64,000 bases of DNA from Phocaeicola coprocola DSM 17136 (GTDB taxonomy: Bacteria; Bacteroidota; Bacteroidia; Bacteroidales; Bacteroidaceae). The translations under genes were made by a program, and so were the position numbers. The notes beneath the pieces were generated by a model. It saw nothing but the letters and a program-made list of their open reading frames with translations, searched no databases and was not told where the DNA came from. Below, one piece after another: positions 21,823-30,439 of the stretch. How positions within the stretch are numbered: position 1 is the first letter of the stretch; each line of letters begins with the position of its first letter. The stretch is taken from the NCBI RefSeq assembly GCF_000154845.1, contig NZ_DS981470.1, positions 27,258 to 91,257 of the forward strand, in the 5' to 3' direction.

Positions 21823-23256
21823 ATGAAAAAAATGTATAGACAATGGTTGGGTATAGCGGCTCTGCTTTGCCACATTACGATGCAAGCTGCCGGAAATAAG
21901 GCGGTGGTAACAGGTACTGTGAAAGATACTCAAGGCAATCCGATTGCAGGAGTCGTTGTAACAGATGGAAAGCATGTGACAGCTACTGATAGACAAGGTA
22001 TATATATGTTGGATACTGATCCGTTCCGTCAGCCAATGGTTTATATTTCTACTCCTGCTGATTATGTTCTTCCCGAGAAGGAAGGAGTGGCTGATGGCTT
22101 TTATCACTATCAGGATACTTCAAAAGTGGGGAATCGTTGTGATTTTATTCTTCAGAAACGTAGTAAACAGACCGATGATTTTGTATTTATTCCTATTTCA
22201 GATCCTCAGGCTAAAAATGAAGCACAGTTGGATAGATTCCGTAAAGAAACCGTTCCCGATTTGATTCATACTGCCGATTCTCTGAAATCTTTAGAAGTTG
22301 TAGGTATGGGATTGGGCGATCTGGTATGGGATGCTATGGATTTGTATGCTCCTTACCGGAAAATTGTATCCAACTTGGGATTGACTATGTTTCAGGTTAT
22401 GGGTAACCATGATTTCAATTTACTGTATTCGGATATGGAACGTACGGCAGATCCTGGAAACGGATATGGAGAGAAGAACTATTATGAGATATTCGGGCCA
22501 ACAAATTATTCTTTCAATATAGGTAAGGTACACGTCATAGCAATGAAGAGTACAGATTACGAAGGAAAGAAAAAGTATGTAGAACGTTTTACCGAAGAGC
22601 AGCTTGAATGGTTGAAAAAAGATTTAAGTTATGTACCAGAAGGAACAACTGTCTTTTTGAATATTCATGCTCCGGTAGCGAATACAACGGTAAAAGGGGG
22701 CGACAATGTGCGTAATGCCAATGCATTGTTCCGTATTTTACGGCCTTATAAGGTTCATATCTTTTCGGGTCATACACATTTTTATGAAAACTCGCTTCCG
22801 GCTGCCGGTATATATGAGCATAACATCGGGGCAGCTTGTGGAGCCTGGTGGGCAGGTGATGTGAATCGTTGCGGTGCTCCTAATGGTTATCTGGTGGTGA
22901 CGGTCAAAGGGAATGATGTGAAATGGCGTTATAAGGCAACCGGACGTCCGGCTGACTACCAGTTCCGTGTATATAAGCCTGGCGAATTTGAAACTCAGAA
23001 ACAATATGTTGTTGCCAATATTTGGGATTGGGATATAGCCTATACTGTAAACTGGTATGAAGACGGAGTGCTGAAAGGTGCCATGCAGCAATTCGATGAC
23101 GAAGACCAGGACTATCTGACAATGAAGAAGGGCAAGCGTACTGGCTATCATACCCGTCATTTATTCCGGGCATGTCCTTCTAAACAAGCAAAAAAAATAA
23201 AAATTGAAGTAAAGAATCGATTTGGTGAAATCTTTATACAGGAAGTAGAATTGTAG
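21823..23256 (+). CDS. Secreted calcineurin-like metallophosphoesterase
   Basis: 477 residues with a signal peptide (cut near residue 24). An N-terminal beta-sandwich like those of SusC and carboxypeptidases (about 28-100, GTVKDTQGNPIAGVVV) precedes the phosphoesterase core: SDPQ (about 125), GLGDLVWD, MGNHDFN (about 205), NIHAP and FSGHTHFYE (about 310). These are the metal-binding blocks of calcineurin-like enzymes, with SDPQ in place of the usual DxH, as in the subfamily having an extra C-terminal domain (about 345-477). It probably hydrolyses a phosphoester in the periplasm; the substrate is unknown. It is flanked by hairpins on both sides and stands alone. Confidence 0.88.
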   Translation: MKKMYRQWLGIAALLCHITMQAAGNKAVVTGTVKDTQGNPIAGVVVTDGKHVTATDRQGIYMLDTDPFRQPMVYISTPADYVLPEKEGVADGFYHYQDTSKVGNRCDFILQKRSKQTDDFVFIPISDPQAKNEAQLDRFRKETVPDLIHTADSLKSLEVVGMGLGDLVWDAMDLYAPYRKIVSNLGLTMFQVMGNHDFNLLYSDMERTADPGNGYGEKNYYEIFGPTNYSFNIGKVHVIAMKSTDYEGKKKYVERFTEEQLEWLKKDLSYVPEGTTVFLNIHAPVANTTVKGGDNVRNANALFRILRPYKVHIFSGHTHFYENSLPAAGIYEHNIGAACGAWWAGDVNRCGAPNGYLVVTVKGNDVKWRYKATGRPADYQFRVYKPGEFETQKQYVVANIWDWDIAYTVNWYEDGVLKGAMQQFDDEDQDYLTMKKGKRTGYHTRHLFRACPSKQAKKIKIEVKNRFGEIFIQEVEL

Positions 23257-23280
23257 AAATACCTGTTTTTTATTTTGATT

Positions 23281-23327
23281 ATTCCCCCTCTCAGTCTGTG
23301 TGAAGATAGAAAGGGGGATTTGTTTTT
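23281..23327 (+). terminator. Terminator after the phosphoesterase gene
   Basis: Stem ATTCCCCCTCTC with GAAAGGGGGAT (23281-23292 and 23309-23319), followed by TTGTTTTT, 24 bases after the stop. Confidence 0.7.
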
Positions 23328-23416
23328 ATTGACGGTTCTGTTTATCAGGGGATATATTCAGTTGGGATGATACATAAAAAGAGTGAAAACTTATGCTTAA
23401 TACGAGGGATATTTTG

Positions 23417-23424
23417 TATTTTTG
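23417..23424 (+). promoter_or_regulatory. -7 box of the gpmI promoter
   Basis: TATTTTTG fits TAnnTTTG; a weak TATG lies 21 bases upstream as a possible -33 element. The gpmI ATG is 51 bases further on. The box overlaps the in-frame ATG at 23422, arguing against that start. Confidence 0.5.
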
Positions 23425-23475
23425 CATGTTGTAAAGCATACACTCGATATATCAACTTTTAAACAAAATAATATT

Positions 23476-24990
23476 ATGGCTAAGAAAGCTCTTTTAATGA
23501 TTCTTGATGGTTGGGGATGTGGCGACCACAAGAAAGATGATGTGATCTTTAACACTCCTACTCCGTATTGGGACAGTTTGCTGGCAGAATATCCTCATTC
23601 ACAGTTGCAGGCTAGCGGTGAAAATGTTGGTTTGCCTGATGGCCAGATGGGTAACTCTGAAGTAGGTCACTTGAACATCGGTGCAGGACGTATCGTTTAT
23701 CAGGACTTGGTGAAGATCAATCGTGCTTGTGCCGACGGTAGCATCATGCAAAACAAAGAAGTTGTTTCAGCCTTCTCATATGCTAAGGAACATGGAAAGA
23801 ATATCCATTTCATGGGATTGACTTCAAATGGTGGTGTACACTCTTCATTGGATCACTTGTTCAAATTGTGCGACATTGCTAAAGAATACGGACTGGAAAA
23901 TACATTTATCCACTGCTTCATGGATGGTCGTGATACAGACCCGAAGAGTGGTAAAGGATTTATCGAAGAACTGACAGCTCATTGTGCACAGTCTGCTGGT
24001 AAGATTGCTTCTATTGTTGGTCGTTTCTATGCAATGGACCGTGACAAACGTTGGGAACGTGTAAAAGAAGCTTACAGCCTGTTGGTAAACGGTATTGGAA
24101 AGAAAGCTACTGATATGGTTCAGGCTATGCAGGAATCTTACGACGAAGGTGTAACTGATGAATTTATCAAACCTATCGTTAATGCAAACTTCGATGGTAC
24201 TATCAAGGAAGGTGATGTAGTTATCTTCTTCAACTATCGTAACGACCGTGCAAAGGAATTGACTATTGTATTGACTCAGCAGGATATGCCTGAAGCAGGT
24301 ATGAAGACTATTCCGGGATTGCAGTATTACTGTATGACTCCGTATGATGCATCTTTCAAGGGTGTTCATATCCTGTTCGATAAGGAAAATGTACAGAATA
24401 CATTGGGCGAATATCTGGCTGCCAATGGAAAGACTCAGCTTCACATTGCTGAAACAGAAAAATATGCTCACGTAACATTCTTCTTCAACGGTGGACGTGA
24501 AACTCCGTACGATAACGAAGATCGTATCTTGGTTCCGAGCCCGAAAGTTGCTACTTACGACTTGAAACCTGAAATGAGTGCTTACGAAGTGAAAGATAAA
24601 CTGGTTGAAGCTATCAATACTCAGAAGTACGATTTCATCGTAGTAAACTATGCTAACGGTGATATGGTAGGACATACTGGTATTTATGAAGCTATCGAAA
24701 AAGCTGTAAAAGCTATTGACGACTGCGTGAAAGATACTGTAGAAGCTGCCAAAGCTAATGATTATGAAGTTATCATCATTGCTGACCACGGTAATGCAGA
24801 CCATGCACTGAATGAAGATGGAACTCCAAATACAGCACACTCTTTGAATCCGGTTCCGTTTGTTTATGTAACTGCAAACAAGGATGCTAAAGTAGAAAAC
24901 GGTGTACTTGCTGATGTTGCTCCTTCTATTCTGCACATCATGGGAATGCCTCAGCCTGCTGAAATGTCAGGTAAAGATTTGATTAAGTAA
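23476..24990 (+). CDS. gpmI: Cofactor-independent phosphoglycerate mutase
   Basis: 504 residues from the ATG at 23476 ([14 protein letters not shown]), the standard family start; an upstream in-frame ATG would add 18 non-conserved residues and overlaps the promoter. The enzyme interconverts 3- and 2-phosphoglycerate in glycolysis, using two Mn ions. Metal-site motif LDGWG is at 10-14, the phosphorylated Ser61 in [26 protein letters not shown] near 150, [11 protein letters not shown] near 255, and [10 protein letters not shown] and [11 protein letters not shown] near 440-465. Codon use is strongly biased, as for an abundant protein. A clear terminator follows. Confidence 0.97.
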   Translation: MAKKALLMILDGWGCGDHKKDDVIFNTPTPYWDSLLAEYPHSQLQASGENVGLPDGQMGNSEVGHLNIGAGRIVYQDLVKINRACADGSIMQNKEVVSAFSYAKEHGKNIHFMGLTSNGGVHSSLDHLFKLCDIAKEYGLENTFIHCFMDGRDTDPKSGKGFIEELTAHCAQSAGKIASIVGRFYAMDRDKRWERVKEAYSLLVNGIGKKATDMVQAMQESYDEGVTDEFIKPIVNANFDGTIKEGDVVIFFNYRNDRAKELTIVLTQQDMPEAGMKTIPGLQYYCMTPYDASFKGVHILFDKENVQNTLGEYLAANGKTQLHIAETEKYAHVTFFFNGGRETPYDNEDRILVPSPKVATYDLKPEMSAYEVKDKLVEAINTQKYDFIVVNYANGDMVGHTGIYEAIEKAVKAIDDCVKDTVEAAKANDYEVIIIADHGNADHALNEDGTPNTAHSLNPVPFVYVTANKDAKVENGVLADVAPSILHIMGMPQPAEMSGKDLIK

Positions 24991-25009
24991 TAAAATACTT
25001 TTTTATATC

Positions 25010-25047
25010 AAAAGGGAATAATCTCACTGGATTATTCCCTTTTTTTG
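25010..25047 (+). terminator. Terminator of gpmI
   Basis: Perfect 14-base stem (25010-25023 and 25030-25043) with a 6-base loop and a run of T. The remainder of the gap up to 25296 shows no gene and no convincing promoter. Confidence 0.85.
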
Positions 25048-25296
25048 ATTGATACATCTATATGTTCTTTTCTCAGCTCAGGTCTTCAGAGCCTTTTTTC
25101 GTGTCTGTTTTCTTTGTTGTACGACAAAACTCCTTGCAATAATCTTTTGTGATACAATAAAATTCCATAATTTTATACTTTGAAAATAGGAGCAATTGTT
25201 TTTCCTGTTATATTGATATTGCCAGTTTTGATAGCTTTATGATTTTAGTAATTAACAGGTTGCTCCAATCTTAAATCGAACTTATATAAATATGCT

Positions 25297-25812
25297 ATGA
25301 CGAATCGACAATTGAATTTTGAGAATATTCATAGAGTAGAAAATCTTACATACGAATCTCTGGAAAAGAAATACATCAACGTACAGGTCGTAGGAACTGT
25401 ATTGACGTATATCGGTATGATGCTTCTTGTGCTGTTCATCCTTTTGGTAGAAAAATTATCCTATCGTACTTTCATTGTTGCCGGTATGGAAGGTTTGCTG
25501 CTTTGTTCAGCTATTATCAATCTGATTCTTCTACCCAAGGCATATGCCTATAAAGGGTTTGCTTTCCGTGAGCACGATATCACCTACCGGTCCGGCCTCT
25601 TTTTCCCTACTATTGTGACGATTCCTTTGTGTAAGGTACAGCAAGTGAGTATACAGCAGAATCCTATCAGCAAGATTTTCGGTCTGTATTCGATAGCTAT
25701 AGTCAACGGAGCACAGTTTGAGGCTGAAACAGTTATCCCGGGACTGACGAAAGCGAGAGCAGACGAAATGAAAACAATCATAATGGAGTACATACAACAT
25801 GGAACGATCTGA
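25297..25812 (+). CDS. PH-domain membrane protein, YdbS-like
   Basis: 171 residues. Two membrane segments (about 33-51 and 62-82) precede one bacterial PH-like domain (about 90-165; FREHDITYRSGLFFPTIVTIPLCKVQQVSI), the layout of YdbS/bPH2 proteins. Function is unknown in the family; Bacillus YdbS and YdbT have been linked to resistance to heterologous antimicrobial peptides. The last 14 bases overlap the next gene, a YdbT-like protein with the same kind of domain, so the two probably form a complex. Confidence 0.82.
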   Translation: MTNRQLNFENIHRVENLTYESLEKKYINVQVVGTVLTYIGMMLLVLFILLVEKLSYRTFIVAGMEGLLLCSAIINLILLPKAYAYKGFAFREHDITYRSGLFFPTIVTIPLCKVQQVSIQQNPISKIFGLYSIAIVNGAQFEAETVIPGLTKARADEMKTIIMEYIQHGTI

Positions 25813-27328
25813 CTTCTCTGTACCGCGCAGAATGAGTAAGAGTGCCTTTATCATCCTGTTGGTAAAGGAATTATTGAGTTATGCCGGTCCATTTCTTATT
25901 TGGGCTATTATCAAGCTGTTCAATTCCGGCAGGCAGCGTTCCCTTATGGAAACAATGGAGATGTTGTTGTTTCTGTTTATCTGTTATCTGGTATTCTCTG
26001 TAGTGACGGCATTTATCAGTTATTACTACAAGAAGTATTATATTAAAAACGGAAATCTGATTTTTATTTACGGATTTCTTAAGAAAGAAACAGTCATACC
26101 GTTGCAAAAAATACAGTCGTTGAGAACCCGACGAGGCTTTATGTACCGTCTGCTCGATATGAAAGGTGTTTCGTTCGATACACTTGCGTCCAAAGCAGCG
26201 GAAGTAGAACTCATTTTGGATTATAAGGACTGGGACGCCCTGATTGAAAGGATCGAACAGCAGGAACAAATGCCGGAGGAGGATAAACAGCCGACGGAAG
26301 AGAATTGTGTAATCCGAGAAGCAAAGCCTGTTGCTAATAAATACACGCTGAAACTGAGTAATCTGAATCTGATAAAAGGGGCCTTCTGTCAGAATCATTT
26401 CCGGGGAATGATTGTGTTGCTGGGTATTCTGTTTACATTTTACGATAAAGTACTTTCGGCAAGCGATAGAATATTGAATCTCTTCATCGATTATGTCAAT
26501 GAACATGCCGATTATGCTTCTTTGTCGGTAACGGTATTTGTCATATGCATTATCGTATTATATCTTGTCATAATGATATTGTGGATTGTGAACGTATTTA
26601 TGCAGTATTACAATATGGAGGTACAGATAGACAAAGCTCAGTTATCTTTCGAGAGTGGTTTGTTTACTCGTTTCAGCAGTCGGTTTTCGTACGATAAGGT
26701 TTGTACAGTTTACGTAAAACAAAATATTATAGAAAAATGCCTGGGCTGTTGTACGATTATGCTGAAGCAAGCCTTCAATGCAACCCAAAAAGATAATGAG
26801 AGTGATGTGAAAATATACGGATCGAACACTTCCGAACATTTTCTGAACTGGTGGCTAGGCAAAGATTATGTGTCTTCGCAGAGTATAATATCTGCGAAAT
26901 CCGGTAAAGGGGTTATAGGGTATACTGTCAGGTTTGATATTCCTGTTTCGCTGATTGTCTGTATCGTATTATGTTATTACGAATTATACTCATGGCTGGC
27001 AGTACCTGTGGTATATATGCTCATATCTTTAGTAAAAGGAATTCTGGCCGCTTGCAGAAGCAGCATCATCTTAAAAGAGGATTATCTTGAAATAAACAAC
27101 GGTAAGTTGGCCGATATCAGAAACTACATTAAATATACGAATGTTGAGTTTGTAAGTCTTAAACAAACGCCATTCACTCCTTTCTTTCACCGGGTAAATC
27201 TTATTATTTCTACAAATGGAACTTCATTCAAAGTGAGAAGTCTGAAAGAGGCAGAAGCAAGAGATGTGTATGAGCTTCTGATAAGTAATAGTGTGGAACA
27301 AGAAAAGAGTAATAGGAACTTGAAATGA
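25799..27328 (+). CDS. PH-domain membrane protein, YdbT-like
   Basis: 509 residues: paired membrane segments near 15-35 and 50-70, a bPH2 domain near 75-145, a polar linker rich in Glu/Gln (about 150-180), another membrane pair near 205-265, a second bPH2 domain (about 275-345), a third membrane pair (about 375-420) and a third bPH2 domain to the end (ILKEDYLEINNGKLADIRNYI). This is the YdbT architecture. It starts within the end of the YdbS-like gene and is followed by a shared terminator. The role is probably in the envelope, but the evidence is family-level only. Confidence 0.82.
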   Translation: MERSDFSVPRRMSKSAFIILLVKELLSYAGPFLIWAIIKLFNSGRQRSLMETMEMLLFLFICYLVFSVVTAFISYYYKKYYIKNGNLIFIYGFLKKETVIPLQKIQSLRTRRGFMYRLLDMKGVSFDTLASKAAEVELILDYKDWDALIERIEQQEQMPEEDKQPTEENCVIREAKPVANKYTLKLSNLNLIKGAFCQNHFRGMIVLLGILFTFYDKVLSASDRILNLFIDYVNEHADYASLSVTVFVICIIVLYLVIMILWIVNVFMQYYNMEVQIDKAQLSFESGLFTRFSSRFSYDKVCTVYVKQNIIEKCLGCCTIMLKQAFNATQKDNESDVKIYGSNTSEHFLNWWLGKDYVSSQSIISAKSGKGVIGYTVRFDIPVSLIVCIVLCYYELYSWLAVPVVYMLISLVKGILAACRSSIILKEDYLEINNGKLADIRNYIKYTNVEFVSLKQTPFTPFFHRVNLIISTNGTSFKVRSLKEAEARDVYELLISNSVEQEKSNRNLK

Positions 27329-27338
27329 TAAATAAGGC

Positions 27339-27408
27339 GAGTCTGATATAAAATCAGGAAACTGTAAGTAGATTCTTACTGACAGATCTTGCATTTTATA
27401 CCAGACTC
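27339..27408. terminator. Convergent terminator between ydbT-like and ahpF
   Basis: A long imperfect hairpin: outer arms GAGTCTGATATAAAAT (27339-27354) and its near-complement (27393-27408), with an inner GTAAG/CTTAC stem. It lies between two convergent genes and can serve both. Confidence 0.65.
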
Positions 27409-27417
27409 ACTTTAATA

Positions 27418-28992
27418 TTAGCAAATACCTTTTATTCTGTCTTCAAAGGCAGAAAGGGCAGCCTTAGCTCCTTCACCCATCGATATGATAATTTGTTTAT
27501 ATGCTACGTCGGACACGTCGCCGGCTGCATAAACACCTGGTATGGCTGTACGACAATTTCTGTCGGTTAAGATTTCTCCCATGCGGTTGGTATCCAGCTC
27601 TCCGGCGAAAGGCTGGCTGTTTGCTGCGAGCCCGATTTGAACAAAAACACCATCAAGCGGTAATATGCTTTCTGTTTCATCCAGGCGGTTCTTGATGCGC
27701 AACGCAGTCATAGCCTCTCCGTTGCCTTGTACTTCGAGGGTCTGTATCGAAGTAGAAACCTCGACATTCTCCAGTGAACGTAATTTATCCTGCAACACTT
27801 GGTCGGCCTTCAGTGTATCCATAAATTCCAGCACGGTCACTTTTGCACAGATACCTGCCAAATCGATAGCCGCTTCTACTCCGGAATTTCCTCCACCGAT
27901 TACGGCTACATGTTTTCCTTTGTAGAAAGGACCGTCGCAATGCGGACAGAAGGCTACTCCACGACCGATATATTCGCTTTCTCCCGGCACATTCAGTTTA
28001 CGCCAGGAAGCTCCGGTAGCGATAATTAGAGCGGGTGCAAGAAATTTTTCTCCACCTTTAACGGTCAATTGCTTATCACTGCCCTGCAAGGAGAATGATT
28101 CTATCTGGCGGTTGTCACATATTGTGATGTTTTCATAATGCGACAGATGGGTCCGTAAATCGGAAGATAGGTTTTTTCCAGTGGTGTAAGGAATGGAAGT
28201 TACGTTTTCGATTCCTACTGTTTCGTTTACCTGACCTCCTATGCGTCCGGCAACCAGTCCGACCTTCAGCCCTTTTCGTGCTGAATAAATGGCAGCAGAA
28301 ACACCGGCGGGACCCCCTCCTGCTACCAATACATCAAAGTGTCGCTCTTCTGTTGTAGGTTGAGAAGAAGAGTCAGTTCCCATTTTACTTTCCAGCTTAT
28401 CCAGCAGTTCTCCCAGGTTACTGCGTCCTACATGTATGGATTCTCCATTCAACCAGACAGAAGGAACTGCCTGAATCTTGAGTTGTTGAACCTCATTTTC
28501 ATGTAATGCCCCGTCTACGATACGGTGTGAGAGCCGAGGGTTAAGCAGTGTCATTACATTGATCGCTTGTACTACGTCCGGACAGTTTGTACAAGAAAGT
28601 GACATATAAGTTGTTACCGTAGCATTTCCTTGCAGACATTCAATTCTCCGTCGGGTAGCATCGTCGGGAAGATTTTTCCCTTTGCCATCAGCATTCAGCA
28701 CTGCGAGCAGCAGTGAACTGAATTCATGTCCGTTGGGCACTGCCTGAAAACAGATACGCAAGTCTTCTCCATTTCTTAAAATCCGGAACTCCAGTCCTTC
28801 GCTTTCGCGGACGGTACACGATATTTTATCCGAACACGATGCTGTATCTTCGAGTAACTCAATCAGTTCATTGCGGCTCTCATGCTGAGGATGTACTGCA
28901 ATGTCGAATACATAGTCAGCTTCCAGTCCGGCAAAAATCTGTCTTAGTTGTTCTTTAACGCTGTATCCAACATAAACAGTCCTCCCTTTCAT
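27418..28992 (-). CDS. ahpF: Alkyl hydroperoxide reductase subunit F
   Basis: 524 residues. AhpF passes electrons from NADH through FAD and two disulfide centres to AhpC. The N-terminal tandem thioredoxin-fold domain has CTNC at 134-137 (the E. coli enzyme has Cys129/132); the FAD site VLVAGGGPAGVSAA begins near 221, the second redox pair CPHC is at 349-352, VAVIGGGNSGVEAA binds NADH, and GVYAAGDVSDV near the end is the second FAD motif. It starts 2 bases after the ahpC stop, so the two genes form an operon. Confidence 0.96.
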   Translation of the reverse strand: MKGRTVYVGYSVKEQLRQIFAGLEADYVFDIAVHPQHESRNELIELLEDTASCSDKISCTVRESEGLEFRILRNGEDLRICFQAVPNGHEFSSLLLAVLNADGKGKNLPDDATRRRIECLQGNATVTTYMSLSCTNCPDVVQAINVMTLLNPRLSHRIVDGALHENEVQQLKIQAVPSVWLNGESIHVGRSNLGELLDKLESKMGTDSSSQPTTEERHFDVLVAGGGPAGVSAAIYSARKGLKVGLVAGRIGGQVNETVGIENVTSIPYTTGKNLSSDLRTHLSHYENITICDNRQIESFSLQGSDKQLTVKGGEKFLAPALIIATGASWRKLNVPGESEYIGRGVAFCPHCDGPFYKGKHVAVIGGGNSGVEAAIDLAGICAKVTVLEFMDTLKADQVLQDKLRSLENVEVSTSIQTLEVQGNGEAMTALRIKNRLDETESILPLDGVFVQIGLAANSQPFAGELDTNRMGEILTDRNCRTAIPGVYAAGDVSDVAYKQIIISMGEGAKAALSAFEDRIKGIC

Positions 28993-28994
28993 TA

Positions 28995-29561
28995 TCAGAT
29001 TTTACCTACCAGATCGATGCTTGGCTTCAATGTTTCCTTACCTTTTTTCCACTTAGCAGGACATACCTCACCGTCGTGAGAAGCTACAAACTGAGCTGCT
29101 TCTACCTTTCTCAATAGTTCATCAGCATTTCGTCCGATACTGTTGTCCTGTATTTCTACTAGTTTGATAAGGCCTTCCGGATTCACAACAAATGTACCTC
29201 TGTATGCCATTCCATCTTCTTCAATCATTACTCCAAATGCACGTGATAAAGCTCCTGTCGGATCGGCAAGCATCGGATACTGTATTTTACGGATACTTTC
29301 GGATGCATCATGCCATGCCTTATGTACAAAGTGTGAATCGGTACTTACAGAATAAACTTCCACACCCATTGCTTTAAACTGTTCGTATTTCTCTGCCATA
29401 TCTACCAGCTCGGTCGGGCAAACAAAGGTAAAATCGGCAGGATAGAAAAAGAAAATAGCCCATTTACCTTTGATGTCTTCGTTTGATACTGTAATGAACT
29501 GACCATTGTGAAAAGCCTGTACCTTAAATTCAGGTACTCTAGAGTTGATAATTGTAGTCAT
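28995..29561 (-). CDS. ahpC: Peroxiredoxin AhpC
   Basis: 188 residues. It reduces hydrogen peroxide, organic peroxides and peroxynitrite. The peroxidatic Cys48 is in FTFVCPTE and the resolving Cys167 in GEVCPAKW; the E. coli residues are 46 and 165. The C-terminal tail with KPSIDLVGKI and the GGLG-like region typical of sensitive bacterial Prx1 proteins are of normal length. It is first in the ahpCF operon, behind a consensus promoter and a candidate operator; a peroxide sensor gene such as oxyR is not in the window. Confidence 0.97.
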   Translation of the reverse strand: MTTIINSRVPEFKVQAFHNGQFITVSNEDIKGKWAIFFFYPADFTFVCPTELVDMAEKYEQFKAMGVEVYSVSTDSHFVHKAWHDASESIRKIQYPMLADPTGALSRAFGVMIEEDGMAYRGTFVVNPEGLIKLVEIQDNSIGRNADELLRKVEAAQFVASHDGEVCPAKWKKGKETLKPSIDLVGKI

Positions 29562-29611
29562 AATTTATATGTTTTTAGTTGATTATTTTTAAATTTGTAA
29601 TTATTACAATA

Positions 29612-29642
29612 CAAAGGTACGCTTCTCTTACCGTACGGGCAA
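29612..29642 (-). promoter_or_regulatory. ahpCF promoter
   Basis: On the minus strand TTG (29642-29640), 20 bases, then TACCTTTG (29619-29612): a Bacteroidetes sigma promoter with ideal spacing, 50 bases before the ahpC start. Confidence 0.7.
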
Positions 29643-29659
29643 TACCTACTTTTAGGTAT
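29642..29659. promoter_or_regulatory. Inverted repeat at the ahpCF promoter, candidate operator
   Basis: ATACCTACTTTTAGGTAT has 7-base arms and a 4-base spacer, touching the -33 element of ahpCF. Position and symmetry suggest a regulator site; ahpC is OxyR-controlled in Bacteroides, but this dyad does not match the ATAG-n7-CTAT OxyR pattern well. Confidence 0.4.
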
Positions 29660-29705
29660 ATTTCTTTGTTGAAAAATCTTGGTTGTGACTGTTATAATTC
29701 TGCTA

Positions 29706-29738
29706 TTTGCTTCTTTACCATACTTTTTTGTAATTTTG
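29706..29738 (+). promoter_or_regulatory. Promoter of the DUF3109 gene
   Basis: TTTG (29706-29709), 21 bases, TAATTTTG (29731-29738): both boxes perfect. The start codon is 36 bases downstream. Confidence 0.75.
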
Positions 29739-29774
29739 CAGCATTAATGACTAACCGATATAGATAAAAAGAAA

Positions 29775-30356
29775 ATGGTACAGATAGATGATGTAATAGT
29801 CAGTTTGGATGTATTTCGTGAGAAGTTTGTTTGTAATCTCGATGCCTGTAAGGGAGAGTGCTGCATTGAAGGAGATGCTGGTGCTCCTGTAGAGCTGGAA
29901 GAAGTAGAAAAGCTGGAAGAGGTACTTCCTGTTATATGGGACGAACTTTCTCCGGAAGCTCGTGCGGTAATCGATAAGCAGGGAGTCGTCTATACCGATT
30001 CGGAGGGAGATCTGGTTACTTCTATCGTGAATGGCAAAGACTGTGTGTTTACTTGTTACGATGATAAAGGCTATTGTTATTGTGCAATAGAGAAAGCCTA
30101 TCGTGAAGGCCGCTGTAATTTTTACAAGCCAGTATCGTGTCATTTATATCCTATTCGTGTAGGCGATTACGGACCTTATAAGGCAGTGAATTATCATCGC
30201 TGGGATGTATGCAAGGCTGCGGTTTTATTGGGAAAGAAAGAAAATGTACCGGTTTACAAGTTCTTGAAAGAACCATTGATAAGAAAATTTGGCGAAGCAT
30301 GGTATGCCGAATTGGAGAATGTCGCTGAAGAATTGGAAAAGCAGCATATCATTTAA
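29775..30356 (+). CDS. DUF3109 / YkgJ-like cysteine-cluster protein
   Basis: 193 residues with nine or ten cysteines clustered as CNLDACKGECC (about 20-30), CVFTCYDDKGYCYCAIE (about 90-106), CNFYKPVSCHLYP (about 114-126) and a later VCKAAV. The pattern is that of DUF3109 and of CxxxCxxCC-type proteins thought to bind zinc or an Fe-S cluster; no enzyme activity is known to me. It is cytoplasmic, with no signal or membrane segment, is transcribed alone from a perfect promoter divergent from ahpCF and ends at a strong terminator. Its position beside peroxide genes might hint at redox biology but is not proof. Confidence 0.88.
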   Translation: MVQIDDVIVSLDVFREKFVCNLDACKGECCIEGDAGAPVELEEVEKLEEVLPVIWDELSPEARAVIDKQGVVYTDSEGDLVTSIVNGKDCVFTCYDDKGYCYCAIEKAYREGRCNFYKPVSCHLYPIRVGDYGPYKAVNYHRWDVCKAAVLLGKKENVPVYKFLKEPLIRKFGEAWYAELENVAEELEKQHII

Positions 30357-30362
30357 TCGGAT

Positions 30363-30420
30363 ATAAACAAGGTGTAAGAATATTGGAGTGATACGTCCTA
30401 TTTTCTTACACCTTGTTTAT
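30363..30420. terminator. Bidirectional terminator
   Basis: Perfect 18-base stem (ATAAACAAGGTGTAAGAA at 30363-30380, complement at 30403-30420) between two convergent genes. Confidence 0.85.
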
Positions 30421-30439
30421 ATATAAAGAAGTTGGAAAG

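Noticed and set aside
23845..24936. 363-codon frame antisense to gpmI
   Set aside because: Long antisense frames arise from the strong codon bias of gpmI; the translation is low in complexity (many Ser, Ile, Phe) and shows no domain.
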